Shown in pieces: positions 1 through 8,458 of a DNA stretch of 64,000 bases. The DNA is taken from NCBI GenBank assembly GCA_963732925.1, contig CAVTBJ010000010.1, positions 62,001 to 126,000 of the forward strand, in the 5' to 3' direction. This stretch comes from DASZRZ01 sp963732925. GTDB taxonomy: Bacteria > Acidobacteriota > Terriglobia > Terriglobales > Acidobacteriaceae. The position numbers and the translations under genes were made by a program. Positions within the stretch are counted from its first letter, which is position 1, and each line of letters starts with the position of its first letter. The notes below the pieces were generated by a model. The model made no database searches and was not told the origin of the DNA. It worked only from the letters and a program-made list of their open reading frames with translations.

Positions 1-894
1 GAGGATGTGCATGCCAGCGAGAACCTGATGCAACGGGTGGCAGAGACCTACCGCAAGATCCGCAACACGTTTCGCGGCATGCTGCAGAATCTGTATGACT
101 TCGATCCCGCGCGGGACGCAGTTCCCTTCTCCGCCATGGAGCCATTGGACCGCTACATGCTGCTGCGCATGTCGGACCTGGCAAAACAGGTGCGGCAGTG
201 GTACGAGCAATACCAGTTCCACCGGGTTTACCAGCAGGTGAACCACTTCTGCGTGGTGGAGGTAAGCGCACTGTACCTGGACGTAACCCGGGATACGCTG
301 TATACGCATGCTCCCGCGAGCCGGGAGCGGCGGTCGGCGCAGACGGCGCTGTGGCGGATCTGCGAGGCGCTGGTGCGGCTGGTGGCGCCCATTATGAGCT
401 TTACGGCGGACGAGATCTGGCAGCACCTGCCCTCCATGGCGGGGCGGCAGCAGAGCGTGCATCTCGCGCTGTTCCCCGGGGAGCAGGATCTGGTGGGAGA
501 CTCTACGGCGGAAGAACTTACACGGGTGCGCCAAGAATGGCAGTCCCTGATGGCGGTGCGGGACGAGGTGCTGAAGGCGATTGAGGTGGCAAAGCAGCAG
601 AACGTAATCGTGGACCGGGCCGAGGCGGCCGTAACTTTAGTGGCTCCGCAGGGTTTGTACGCCTTGTTGCAAGCCTACCGGGACCAGCTACGGGCGCTGT
701 TCATTGTGTCGGCGGTGGAGCTGGAGGCAAACCCTTCGGGCAACGGCAGCGGCGGAATACGGGTTAAAATTGAGAAGGCGGCGGGAGAGAAGTGTGAACG
801 CTGCTGGAATTACTCGGTCCGGGTGGGTGAGGACGCAGGTTATCCCACGATTTGCGAGCGCTGCAGCGCCGCCCTGGCGGAGATTGAGGCTTAG
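1..894 (+). CDS. ileS: Isoleucyl-tRNA synthetase, C-terminal part (cut by window start)
   Basis: This is the 3' end of a class I aminoacyl-tRNA synthetase gene that charges tRNA-Ile in the cytoplasm. The reading frame is open from base 1, so the start lies outside the window. The visible 297 residues correspond to the anticodon-binding helical domain and the C-terminal zinc finger. The zinc ligands are seen as CERC followed about 20 residues later by another CERC, the arrangement typical of bacterial IleRS. lspA follows at once, a common ileS-lspA pairing that supports the call. The HIGH and KMSKS signatures would lie upstream and cannot be checked here. Confidence 0.95.
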   Translation, partial: EDVHASENLMQRVAETYRKIRNTFRGMLQNLYDFDPARDAVPFSAMEPLDRYMLLRMSDLAKQVRQWYEQYQFHRVYQQVNHFCVVEVSALYLDVTRDTLYTHAPASRERRSAQTALWRICEALVRLVAPIMSFTADEIWQHLPSMAGRQQSVHLALFPGEQDLVGDSTAEELTRVRQEWQSLMAVRDEVLKAIEVAKQQNVIVDRAEAAVTLVAPQGLYALLQAYRDQLRALFIVSAVELEANPSGNGSGGIRVKIEKAAGEKCERCWNYSVRVGEDAGYPTICERCSAALAEIEA

Positions 895-931
895 GCTCAT
901 GCCTGCATTTGCGGCCACGGACGCACACGCG

Positions 932-1420
932 ATGAGGAAATACCACTTCCTGGTCGCGCTGGCTGTTGTGTTCGCCGACCGGGCGAGCAAATGGCTGGTG
1001 GCCGGGCGCATGACCCTGCACGACAGCGTGAGCGTGCTTCCGGGGTTTTTTCAGGTGACGTACGTGCAAAACAGCGGAGCGGCGTTCGGGCTATTTGCCG
1101 AGTCGCGATCGGAGTGGACCAGCGCGATGCTGGTACTGTTCTCGCTGATGGCGCTGATCGTGGTTTCGGTGATGCTGTGGAAGAACAGCCACAGCCTGAC
1201 CGTCACCGGGATCGGGCTGGCGCTCATCATGGGGGGCGCACTGGGGAACCTGTGGGACCGGCTGCTGTATGGGCGGGTGGTGGACTTTTTCGACTTCTAC
1301 ATAGGCACCTACCACTGGCCGGCGTTCAATATTGCCGATAGCGCCATTGTGGTTGGGGCCGGACTGCTGGTGCTGGAAATCCTTCTAGCCAAGGCTCCCA
1401 CGGAACAGAAGGCCCGGTAA
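932..1420 (+). CDS. lspA: Lipoprotein signal peptidase (signal peptidase II)
   Basis: This inner-membrane aspartyl protease cleaves the signal peptide of diacylglyceryl-modified prolipoproteins. The 162-residue product has four hydrophobic segments and the family motifs: NSGAAFG near residue 47, GNLWDR, and FNIADS, which carries one of the catalytic aspartates. The start at 932 gives the usual LspA length. An in-frame ATG at 899 would add 11 residues that do not look like signal-anchor sequence. Only 37 bases separate it from ileS, so the two are probably co-transcribed. Confidence 0.95.
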   Translation: MRKYHFLVALAVVFADRASKWLVAGRMTLHDSVSVLPGFFQVTYVQNSGAAFGLFAESRSEWTSAMLVLFSLMALIVVSVMLWKNSHSLTVTGIGLALIMGGALGNLWDRLLYGRVVDFFDFYIGTYHWPAFNIADSAIVVGAGLLVLEILLAKAPTEQKAR

Positions 1421-1459
1421 GTTTCTGGTTTGAACCGCCTTCCTATTTAAAGAAAACAC

Positions 1460-1489
1460 CCACGTCTGCCGAAACCGGGCAGACATGGG
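1460..1489. repeat. Imperfect hairpin CCCA-GTCTGCC...GGCAGAC-TGGG, dispersed element copy 1
   Basis: The arms CCCAcGTCTGCC and GGCAGACaTGGG pair with one mismatch around a 7-base loop. There is no T-tract, so it is not a typical Rho-independent terminator, although it sits just after lspA. Related, more degenerate copies lie at 2734-2762 and 7965-7995, each in a gene-free gap. Confidence 0.6.
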
Positions 1490-1556
1490 CACCCTGCTGC
1501 TAAAATTCTGGTGCCTTTCAGCACTACGGCCGAAGCCACGACCGTGAGGAGTCACG

Positions 1557-1820
1557 ATGCCCACTGTAATCGCCCACCATGACGTCAAAGACAAGGATCG
1601 CTGGCTTGCCTCGCCCAAGCGGAAAGAGTTTCTCGAACCGCTCGGAGTCACCAACATCCGGACCTTCGTTGACCCGCAAAACCCGACCCGGGTAGCGTTG
1701 CTGATGGATGTTGCCGACATGAATGCACTGATGGCGGCTCTGAAGACCAAGGCGGCCGCGGAGGCGATGGCTCATGATGGCGTATTGGCCGACTCGCTGG
1801 TGCTTCTGCTCGAAGCATAG
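1557..1820 (+). CDS. Small conserved cytoplasmic protein, probable dimeric alpha-beta-barrel fold
   Basis: The 87-residue protein has no signal peptide or membrane segment. It starts MPTVIAHHDV, and the alternation of short strands and helices ending in LVLLLEA suggests a ferredoxin-like (dimeric alpha-beta barrel, ABM/YCII-type) fold. A GAGGAG ribosome-binding site lies 5 bases before the ATG. No catalytic residues can be assigned. The gene stands alone between lspA and a secreted protein. The coding call is firm; the function is unknown. Confidence 0.7.
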   Translation: MPTVIAHHDVKDKDRWLASPKRKEFLEPLGVTNIRTFVDPQNPTRVALLMDVADMNALMAALKTKAAAEAMAHDGVLADSLVLLLEA

Positions 1821-1943
1821 GTCTGTCCTGAGAACCCGGCATTTCAGCCTTCGAAAGGCGCGAGGGATCGGATGCCTGCAGCTCGGCTGCGTCGAAAGGG
1901 TGCGGGATTCGGCGAGCGCACGCGAGCGGATTGGGAATAAACG

Positions 1944-2720
1944 ATGAAAGCTCCGCTAATGCTGTTGTTTCTGGTCGGGCTGCTGGCGTTTCCCACTGCC
2001 TTGCTGGCCGGGCCTCCGTTTCAGCTTGACGATCCTGATGTGATTCCTTACCGGCACTTCGAGTTCTACATATGGTCGGGCGCGAGTTCCTCGCCCGGGG
2101 TGGTGAACACGGCGGGACCGGCCGTGGAATTGAACTGGAGCGGCGTACCCAATGTGATGTTTCACTTCATCGTTCCCACGGGAGCCGCGATTGCCTCGGG
2201 CGGTCCGGTGACGTTCGGCCTGGAAGACAGCGAAGCGGGCATCCAATACCGCTTTATCCAGGAGACCAAGCACCGGCCGATGGTGGGAACCTTCACCATG
2301 ATGGAAATCCCCACGGGCGACGCCAACCGGGGGCTGGGAGCGGGAGGGCCCTCGTGGAAGATCCCCATCTGGATGCAGAAGACGATTGGAGGATGGACGA
2401 TCGACGGGGGCGGCGGCGAGGTGGTCAGCAACGTTGCAGGGGCCCGCGATTATCCCTGGGGCGGGACGCTGGTGCTGCACGATGTCTCCAAGAAGCTGAC
2501 TCTGGGAGGAGAGCTGTTCGATCATGGGCGGGAAACGGCCGATCGGTCGCTGTCGCGCTATGCCGCGATGGTTGATATGGGCGGCTACTACACGCTGCGT
2601 GATCCGGGCGTCCAACTGCTGTTTGCCTACGGCCACAGCGTCGCCGGTCAGACCGAAAACTACGCCTATCTGGCGCTCTACTGGACCTGGGGACCGAAAG
2701 ACATGACGGGGGCACCGTAG
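1944..2720 (+). CDS. Secreted or outer-membrane protein of unknown function
   Basis: The 258-residue protein begins with a clear Sec signal peptide (MKAPLMLLFLVGLLAFPTAL, cleavage near LLAG). The mature part opens with GPPFQLDDPD followed by an HFEFY-type stretch. It is rich in alternating aromatic and glycine residues up to a C-terminal YLALYWTWGP, compatible with a beta-barrel. The style resembles the MetA-pathway phenol-degradation-like outer-membrane family seen in acidobacteria, but that is a weak assignment. No operon partner is evident. Confidence 0.6.
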   Translation: MKAPLMLLFLVGLLAFPTALLAGPPFQLDDPDVIPYRHFEFYIWSGASSSPGVVNTAGPAVELNWSGVPNVMFHFIVPTGAAIASGGPVTFGLEDSEAGIQYRFIQETKHRPMVGTFTMMEIPTGDANRGLGAGGPSWKIPIWMQKTIGGWTIDGGGGEVVSNVAGARDYPWGGTLVLHDVSKKLTLGGELFDHGRETADRSLSRYAAMVDMGGYYTLRDPGVQLLFAYGHSVAGQTENYAYLALYWTWGPKDMTGAP

Positions 2721-2733
2721 TTAGGGTGAGAAG

Positions 2734-2762
2734 CCCCATATCTACCAAAAGCCGGGCAGAGA
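2734..2762. repeat. Degenerate copy 2 of the TCTGCC/GGCAGA hairpin element
   Basis: The sequence CCCCATATCTACC...GGGCAGAG follows a GGGTGAGAA flank. The same flank and loop (CTACCAAA) recur at 7950-7995, showing that these two intergenic elements are related. It lies just downstream of the secreted-protein gene. No coding potential is seen. Confidence 0.5.
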
Positions 2763-2837
2763 AAACAGATTCCTCGTCGCGCCTCGGGTCGCCTTTGGCT
2801 CCCTCGGTGCTCCTCGGAATGACAAGGGGAAGGTACG

Positions 2838-3204
2838 TCTTGGATCGCAGGGCTGAAGCCCTGCGCCACCGGAGTGCACCCGATGGCATAGTGCGCTTTC
2901 TGCTGACCCCGCCTTGCGGCAAGCATAGAAGCGAAAGCATTATCCCCGTCTTCAAACATCGCGAAGGCGGGGACAGTACGTCTTGGATCGCAGGGCTGAA
3001 GCCCTGCGCCACCGGAGTGCACCCGATGGCATAGTGCGCTTTCTGCTGACCCCGCCCTGCGGCAAGCATAGATGCGAAAGCATTATCCCCGCCTTTGAAC
3101 ATCGCGAAGGAGGGGGCAGTATGTCTTGAATCGCAGGGCTGAAGCCCTGCGCGACCGGAGTGCACCCGATGGCATAGTGCGCTTTCTGCTGACCCCGCCT
3201 TGCG
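2838..3204. repeat. Tandem repeat, 143-bp unit, about 2.6 copies
   Basis: Units begin at 2838, 2981 and 3124, each with TCTTGGATCGCAGGGCTGAA or a one-base variant; the third stops at about 3204. Each unit contains the perfect tight hairpin GCAGGGCT-GA-AGCCCTGC followed by GCGCCACCGG, the same core as the arrays at 21.7 and 54.4 kb. The array fills the gap between 2721 and 3215 and ends 12 bases before the stop of the lytic transglycosylase gene on the other strand. Apparent ORFs through it only reflect the absence of stops in repeated sequence. Confidence 0.9.
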
Positions 3205-3215
3205 CAAACTTGCGG

Positions 3216-5549
3216 CTACGGGAGGGAGCTCGCCGTGGCGGTTTCCGTGCGGGCGTGTTGGTAGAGTTTGCGGTAGACGCTGGCGTTGCGCAGGATGGCC
3301 TGGACGTACTCGCGAGTTTCCGTGAAAGGGATCGACTCGACGAACTCGGCCTGATCGCGGTAGGGTCCCTGCTGCAGCCAGGAATCCACGCGGCTGGCCC
3401 CGGCGTTGTAGGCGGCCAGGGCATATTCCGTCTTGCCGTCGAAGTGGTCGAGCAGCTCGCGGAAGTGGCGCATGCCCAGGCGCAGATTGGGAGTAGGCGA
3501 GAGCAATTCATCGCTGGAGAAGCGGAGTCCCATCTGATGGGCGACCTTGCGTCCGGTGCTGGGGAGCAACTGCATCAGCCCATAGGCCTGGGCGCGGGAG
3601 ATGGCATTGGGATTGAATTCCGATTCCTGGCGGATAAGGGAAGCCACCAGGAAGGGATCGAGCTTGTTGCTGCGGGCAAAGCGCTCGAGATCGTCCCAGT
3701 AGGCGCGGGGGAAGAGGCTCTCCCAATAAGTACGGGGCAGAGCGTCCAGATCGACGGCGAAATAGCCGGGCACGGTGCGCTTCATGGTGCGCAGCGCCTG
3801 ATAGTACAAGCCGCTTCGGGTATACATGCTGGCAATGACGGGCACGGCCCAATCCGCGCCCGGGCCGGCGGCAGACTGTAGCTCGCGGGCTGCGAACTCG
3901 TAGAGTGCGGCGTTTTCCAGCAGGCGCGCTTTCTGGTAGCGAACGTCTCCCGCTGGAGGATCGGGAATCTCCTGGCGACGGCTGGGCAGAGCCATGGGAG
4001 GAATCTTGTCGAGCAGCGGATCGGAGACCAGTTTTGGGGGAGGGGTAAGGCGGGCCATGCGCTCGCGGGCGCGGTCCGCGTAATAGTAGTTGGGGAAGCG
4101 GTCCACGAGCTTCTGATACCAGGTCCAGGCACGGGCGGTATCTCCCTCATCTTCGGCGATACGGGCGCGCCAGTAGATGGCATTGGAGACATGCGCCGAG
4201 TCGGGATAGCGGGCGATGAGCTTTTCCAGATCGCTTTCCGCTTCCTTGGTGCGTCCCTGGCGGAGGGTGAGCCAGGTGGCTTTCCAGTCGGTATAGGCAG
4301 CCAGGTCGTCGTCGGGGAAGCGATCCCGCAGTTCGCGATAGAAGTCGATGGCGCGATCGTAGTCCGGCTTGAGCAGGTACATGTTGCCCACGGAAAACAG
4401 GGCTCGCTCCAGCCAGCGGCTAGTAGGAGCGGACTCGCGCAACTGCTGCAGCAGGGAGTTCAGGCGATCTTCATCCCCGTCGGAGCGGGCGATTTCCATC
4501 AGGTAATAGAGGCGTTCGGGGTTCTGGGACGGAGGCAGGGAGAGCGCTTCCAGGGTGCTGCGGGCCTGGTCGTCGCTGCCGCTGCGATGCAGAGTGCGTC
4601 CGATGGCAAACTCGAGATCGGCGCGGGCATCATCGCCGGCATTGGCCTCCAGGGCACGATACTCGGAGATGGCGTCGCTGTAACGTCCGCCGGCGGCCAG
4701 CAGGTCGGCGCGCTTACGGCGCTCGGCGAAGCTGACCTGGGGCACATCCGGCGCGCTCTTGAGAAGTTCGCCGGCGGCCGCGGATTCGTCCGCCAGCGGC
4801 ATGGTGTAGTAGAGATTTTGCAGGACGCGAACGGCACGCGCGTTCTCGCCCGCCTGCAGCATGGCGCGGGCAAGGGTGATTTCCACGTCCGCGCGGATTG
4901 GGTCGCGGAAGCGGCCCAGAACCAAGACCGCTTTATGGCCGTCTCCCTGAATGGTGAGAGCGCGAGCATAGTCGAGCATGGCATCGCGGAGAAACAGCGA
5001 GCCCGGATAGCTGTCCTCGAAATGCTGCAAGGTGGCGATGGCGTTCGGGGCATCGCTCAGCGCGGCATAGGACGAGCCGAGGAAATAGGCGACGTAATCT
5101 GCCACCTCGCCAGCATGAGACTGGGCACGCTTGAGATCGAGGACGGCCTGGTCGAACTCTCCCGCGTTGTAGTGGGCGTAGCCGGCGGCCAGCCAGGCGA
5201 GCGCGCCGGAAGTTTCGCGGGCATGGGCGCGCGCGTAGGCCTCGACGGAAGCGTAGTTGCGAACGCCGGGGTTCTCCAGCAGGCGTTGCGCCAGAGGCTG
5301 CAGTCCCCTGGAAGCGGAGACGGCATGCTGCATGCGCCTCGCCCGGGGACCGATGGTATGGGCGGATGGGCGGGCTCTGGCAGTAGATCTGGTCCTGGCA
5401 GTTGTTTTGGACTTCGTCTTGCGAGGGCTGGTGGTTTGGGCAGCGGCCGGAGGTTCGGCAAGCACCGGACTCCCAGACTGCACGCAGACGATCAGCAGGG
5501 TGAAGACGACGAGAACGAGAAAGACTAAAACCAGATTCCGTTTGCGCAC
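3216..5549 (-). CDS. slt: Soluble lytic murein transglycosylase with long TPR-like N-terminal region (GH23)
   Basis: The 777-residue periplasmic enzyme cleaves peptidoglycan glycan strands to 1,6-anhydro-muropeptides. An N-terminal signal or anchor (LVLVFLVLVVFTLLIV) is followed by a basic and proline-rich linker, about 450 residues of helical TPR-like repeats, and a C-terminal SLT domain. The catalytic Glu is about residue 642 in RQESEFNPNA, with the supporting motifs GLMQLLP and AYNAGASR. It starts with GTG at 5549. The GAF-like gene lies just upstream (11-base gap), so the two may share a transcript. It is longer than E. coli Slt70 because of the extended TPR region. Confidence 0.9.
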   Translation of the reverse strand: MRKRNLVLVFLVLVVFTLLIVCVQSGSPVLAEPPAAAQTTSPRKTKSKTTARTRSTARARPSAHTIGPRARRMQHAVSASRGLQPLAQRLLENPGVRNYASVEAYARAHARETSGALAWLAAGYAHYNAGEFDQAVLDLKRAQSHAGEVADYVAYFLGSSYAALSDAPNAIATLQHFEDSYPGSLFLRDAMLDYARALTIQGDGHKAVLVLGRFRDPIRADVEITLARAMLQAGENARAVRVLQNLYYTMPLADESAAAGELLKSAPDVPQVSFAERRKRADLLAAGGRYSDAISEYRALEANAGDDARADLEFAIGRTLHRSGSDDQARSTLEALSLPPSQNPERLYYLMEIARSDGDEDRLNSLLQQLRESAPTSRWLERALFSVGNMYLLKPDYDRAIDFYRELRDRFPDDDLAAYTDWKATWLTLRQGRTKEAESDLEKLIARYPDSAHVSNAIYWRARIAEDEGDTARAWTWYQKLVDRFPNYYYADRARERMARLTPPPKLVSDPLLDKIPPMALPSRRQEIPDPPAGDVRYQKARLLENAALYEFAARELQSAAGPGADWAVPVIASMYTRSGLYYQALRTMKRTVPGYFAVDLDALPRTYWESLFPRAYWDDLERFARSNKLDPFLVASLIRQESEFNPNAISRAQAYGLMQLLPSTGRKVAHQMGLRFSSDELLSPTPNLRLGMRHFRELLDHFDGKTEYALAAYNAGASRVDSWLQQGPYRDQAEFVESIPFTETREYVQAILRNASVYRKLYQHARTETATASSLP

Positions 5550-5560
5550 AACAAGCTAGT

Positions 5561-6646
5561 TTAGCTCGGATCCTCGCTTCCGAGGAGGGCAGGATTGTTA
5601 TTCGCCAAGATTCGCACCAGTTCCTCACGAAAGTAATCGGTAGGATCCCCTAGAGACTGGCCGTAGCGCTTGTCGTAGGCGGCGCGGCTCTTTTCGATTT
5701 CCAGCTTCAGCCGCGAATAGAGATCGGCATTGCGGCGGCCCTGCTCGACCTTCTCGCGGTTGTAGAGTTGAATTTCATCCACCAGAAGCTTGGCGAAACG
5801 GCGCGCCTTCTTGTGCAGTTCCCCCTGATCCATCGAAGCCGGCGGTCGCGCGGGCACGCCCGGGGAAGCAGCGGAGTGCACCGGGGCAAACGGATCCAGA
5901 GCGGAAGCGTGCTCGACGCCTCCCGCGACCAAGGGCTGTTCGGCCTCGAAGTCCGAGGAATGGGCAGGAGCCGGGGGATGGGCGGGCTCGGCAACATCCG
6001 CGCCCGGGGAAAGGCCGGATTTGCGGAGCCCGGCGAGTTCCACCCAGGCGCCAGCGAAACGCACCAGGCAGTCGAGGGCGGCGGCATCGACTGCCGCAGC
6101 CGAACCGCCGGAGGCGAGGCCGGCGTCGGCATAGAGCAGGGCTGCGACCTTGTCACGCACCAGCAAAGGGACCAGGAAAATATGGCCGGCGGGAGCGCCA
6201 ACGCCAGCAAGGAAGGCGGAATCAAATTCGGAGGCCGGACCGCTTGCGGCAGCGCGCTGTGATAAGGCCCGGCTAAGCAGGGGGCGCGATGAATCGAGGA
6301 TGGCGCCCTTGGGTTCGCGCGCGAAAAATCCGCGAGAGCGCCAGGCAAGGATCGAGCCGCCGCGCAGCACCAAGAGGGCGGCCCGGGGCGCGAAGCTTTC
6401 CGTGGACTGCAGCAGGGCGGCGAGGATGTCCGCCTGGGTGGCGCCTTCCTGAATCGACTTGAGGGCAGCGCTCAAAACCGGGGCGGAGGAGACGCCGGGC
6501 AGGGATGGGGCCGCGAGGCCGTCCAGGCGGCTGCAAATTTCATCCACCAGTTGGGCTCGCAGGGAATCCAGGTGGTGTTCGACCGCGTCTCCTACCGCTT
6601 CCTGGACCGCCTGCTGAACCTGTGCTCTGAGTTGGGAATCCGACAT
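5561..6646 (-). CDS. GAF-like domain protein of unknown function
   Basis: The 361-residue soluble protein appears to have three parts. Residues 1-45 are helical (MSDSQLRAQVQQAV). Residues about 60-210 resemble a GAF sensor fold (AALLVLRGGSILAWRSRGF, then VPLLVRDKVAALLYAD). After an alanine/proline-rich linker, the last 90 residues are charged and helical (KKARRFAKLLVDEIQLYN) and probably coiled-coil. No output domain is visible, so a scaffolding or sensory role is inferred only from the GAF-like part. It is directly upstream of the lytic transglycosylase gene on the same strand. Confidence 0.6.
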   Translation of the reverse strand: MSDSQLRAQVQQAVQEAVGDAVEHHLDSLRAQLVDEICSRLDGLAAPSLPGVSSAPVLSAALKSIQEGATQADILAALLQSTESFAPRAALLVLRGGSILAWRSRGFFAREPKGAILDSSRPLLSRALSQRAAASGPASEFDSAFLAGVGAPAGHIFLVPLLVRDKVAALLYADAGLASGGSAAAVDAAALDCLVRFAGAWVELAGLRKSGLSPGADVAEPAHPPAPAHSSDFEAEQPLVAGGVEHASALDPFAPVHSAASPGVPARPPASMDQGELHKKARRFAKLLVDEIQLYNREKVEQGRRNADLYSRLKLEIEKSRAAYDKRYGQSLGDPTDYFREELVRILANNNPALLGSEDPS

Positions 6647-6960
6647 AGTACACTGTGCCTTTGCTGGGAGGGATTATACGGCCAGGGGGCGGCGGGACGA
6701 AGAAATCGCAGCCCGGAGCAGGTAACGTAAGTACAAGAAAAGGCGAGACCAAAGCTCCAGCCGGCCAAGGATGGCCAGGAAAATACGCGGCCACCTGACA
6801 AACGAACCATCAGCATGCTCGTCCAATCACTAGAATCAGCCCTTCAACGGATTCAGCTACCGGGCGGACGGCATTCGAAGATAAGTTAGGAATGCCTCGC
6901 CGGAGGCGCCTGCCGGGAGGGATACCAGGGAAAGCAGAAAAAAGCTGCATCGGGAATTCG

Positions 6961-7587
6961 ATGGAAACCATCCAAAAGGCGAACGAAGCTGTTAACGAGT
7001 TGACGCTGGTGCGGGCCGCGAAAGCGGGCGACGTCAGCGCCTACGAGCAGCTGGTGAAGCGGTACGATCGGAACGTTTTCCGGATCGCGCAGCACATTAC
7101 GCACAACCGCGAAGACGCGGAAGACGTGGTGCAGGACGCGTTCCTGAAGGCGTATGAGAACCTGGGGAAGTTCCAGGAGCAATCGAAGTTTTATACCTGG
7201 CTGGTCCGGATTGCGGTCAACGAGGCGCTGATGCGTCTGCGGCGGCGGCGGCCGGAGCGGAACATCTCGCTGGACGAGAATGTGCGGACTGAGGAGGACT
7301 CGGTTCCCCGGGAGGTTGCAGACTGGTCCCCTAACCCGGAACAACTCTATTCACAGTCAGAGCTCCGGGATATTCTGCAACGAACGATTCAGGGGTTGCC
7401 GCCGGGGTTCCGGACGGTGTTTGTGCTGCGGGACGTGGAGGGGCTTTCCACGGAGGAGACCGCCGAGGCATTGGACTTGAGCGTTCCCGCAGTGAAGTCA
7501 CGGCTGTTGAGGGCACGGCTGCAGCTGCGCGAGCGGCTGAATAAATATTTTGCGAATCAGCAAAAGGGCGGGGACGACAAACAGTGA
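6961..7587 (+). CDS. ECF-type RNA polymerase sigma factor (sigma-70 family, RpoE/SigW-like)
   Basis: The 208-residue protein has sigma region 2 (YEQLVKRYDRNVFRIAQHI, then EDAEDVVQDAFLKAYENL and the -10 recognition helix TWLVRIAVNEALMRLRRR) and sigma region 4 (LPPGFRTVFVLRDVEGLS, then the helix-turn-helix VPAVKSRLLRARLQLRERL). An in-frame ATG at 6892 would add 23 residues, but conserved sequence begins at METIQKANEAVNELTL, so 6961 is preferred. Its stop overlaps the GTG of the zinc-finger gene (GTGA), the classic coupling of an ECF sigma with its anti-sigma factor. Confidence 0.9.
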   Translation: METIQKANEAVNELTLVRAAKAGDVSAYEQLVKRYDRNVFRIAQHITHNREDAEDVVQDAFLKAYENLGKFQEQSKFYTWLVRIAVNEALMRLRRRRPERNISLDENVRTEEDSVPREVADWSPNPEQLYSQSELRDILQRTIQGLPPGFRTVFVLRDVEGLSTEETAEALDLSVPAVKSRLLRARLQLRERLNKYFANQQKGGDDKQ

Positions 7588-7838
7588 CTTGCTCCGAGTT
7601 TTTACAAGAGCTAACCGACTATCTCGACGACAGTCTGGATGCAAAGACAAAGGCGCAGTTGGAAGAGCATTTGCATTGGTGCCGCAACTGCTACGTGATT
7701 TGCAACACGACCAAGAAGACCATCGAGATTTATAAAGACTCGGAGCTGTACGAACTGCCGGACGATTTGCGAACCCGATTGCGAAGCGCCATTATGGCCA
7801 AGTGCCAGGCCAAGAAAGTCCCACCCAGCACGGTCTAG
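7584..7838 (+). CDS. Anti-sigma factor, zinc-finger (zf-HC2/ZAS-like), soluble
   Basis: The 84-residue protein starts with GTG inside the sigma-factor stop codon (4-base overlap). It carries the zinc-binding anti-sigma pattern: Cys3, then HLHWCRNC with the H-x3-C-x2-C arrangement. No transmembrane segment is present, so it is a soluble ZAS-type regulator, probably sensing redox or metal through the Cys/His site. It is inferred to bind and restrain the sigma factor encoded immediately upstream. The downstream gap 7839-8108 holds only a degenerate repeat. Confidence 0.85.
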   Translation: MTCSEFLQELTDYLDDSLDAKTKAQLEEHLHWCRNCYVICNTTKKTIEIYKDSELYELPDDLRTRLRSAIMAKCQAKKVPPSTV

Positions 7839-7964
7839 CCGCATATCCTTTTTACTTCCCCCTTAGATTGACAAAGAGGGAGGGCCCTGCATGCACAGCT
7901 CTTCCGTCTGTTGCTGAGTGGGATCCTCCGCTCAGGATGACTCGGGGTGGGGTGAGAATAAGGA

Positions 7965-7995
7965 CCCAAATCTACCAAACCCAGGCAGATATGGG
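7965..7995. repeat. Degenerate copy 3 of the TCTGCC/GGCAGA hairpin element
   Basis: CCCAAATCTACC and GGCAGATATGGG lie around a short loop, preceded by GGGTGAGAA as at 2727. It is in the gene-free gap after the anti-sigma gene. No other feature was recognised in 7839-8108. Confidence 0.5.
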
Positions 7996-8108
7996 ACACC
8001 ACCAGCAAACAATCTGCAGAACCTTTTTCAGGAATTCAGAATCTAAGTGAGTGTCCGCCAGAACGGCTTGAGCGGGGTTACCCGTTCGGTGGTTCAGGGG
8101 TAGGAGAG

Positions 8109-8348
8109 ATGATCGCGAAACTCTTTGATGTTTTATTTGGTTGCTGGCACGAACGCTACAGTTTTCCCATCACAAGCAAATCCACCCAGCGGCGCAGTCC
8201 GGCGGCTTCCCTGACCGGGACCTACGTAGTGTGCCTGGACTGCGGGAAAGAATTTCCCTATGACTGGCAGGCGATGAAGGTCCTCTCGACGTCGAACCGG
8301 AAGCAGGAGAGAATCGCCGAGGCCGCCGAGTCCTACGCGTCGAAATAG
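8109..8348 (+). CDS. Small conserved protein with a single CxxC knuckle
   Basis: The 79-residue protein is preceded by a TAGGAGAG ribosome-binding site. It contains an N-terminal FGCWHERYSFPIT stretch and, after a basic Ser/Arg segment, TYVVCLDCGKEFPYDW. The CxxC together with the earlier Cys-Trp-His could bind a metal, which is inference. There is no signal peptide. Function is unknown; it stands alone ahead of a run of small envelope proteins. Confidence 0.6.
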   Translation: MIAKLFDVLFGCWHERYSFPITSKSTQRRSPAASLTGTYVVCLDCGKEFPYDWQAMKVLSTSNRKQERIAEAAESYASK

Positions 8349-8458
8349 GCTATCGCTATGCGCCTCAATCGGGACGCAGGCGTTGAAGACCTGGCCGGCA
8401 AAATATTCAAAAGTTGTAGTGGACAAAGTCTCAACTGCGTAGCAAGATTCGTGCGCTC

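Noticed and set aside
2425..3207. 260-residue reverse ORF over the 143-bp repeat
   Set aside because: It only translates repeated intergenic DNA and runs into the secreted-protein gene on the other strand.
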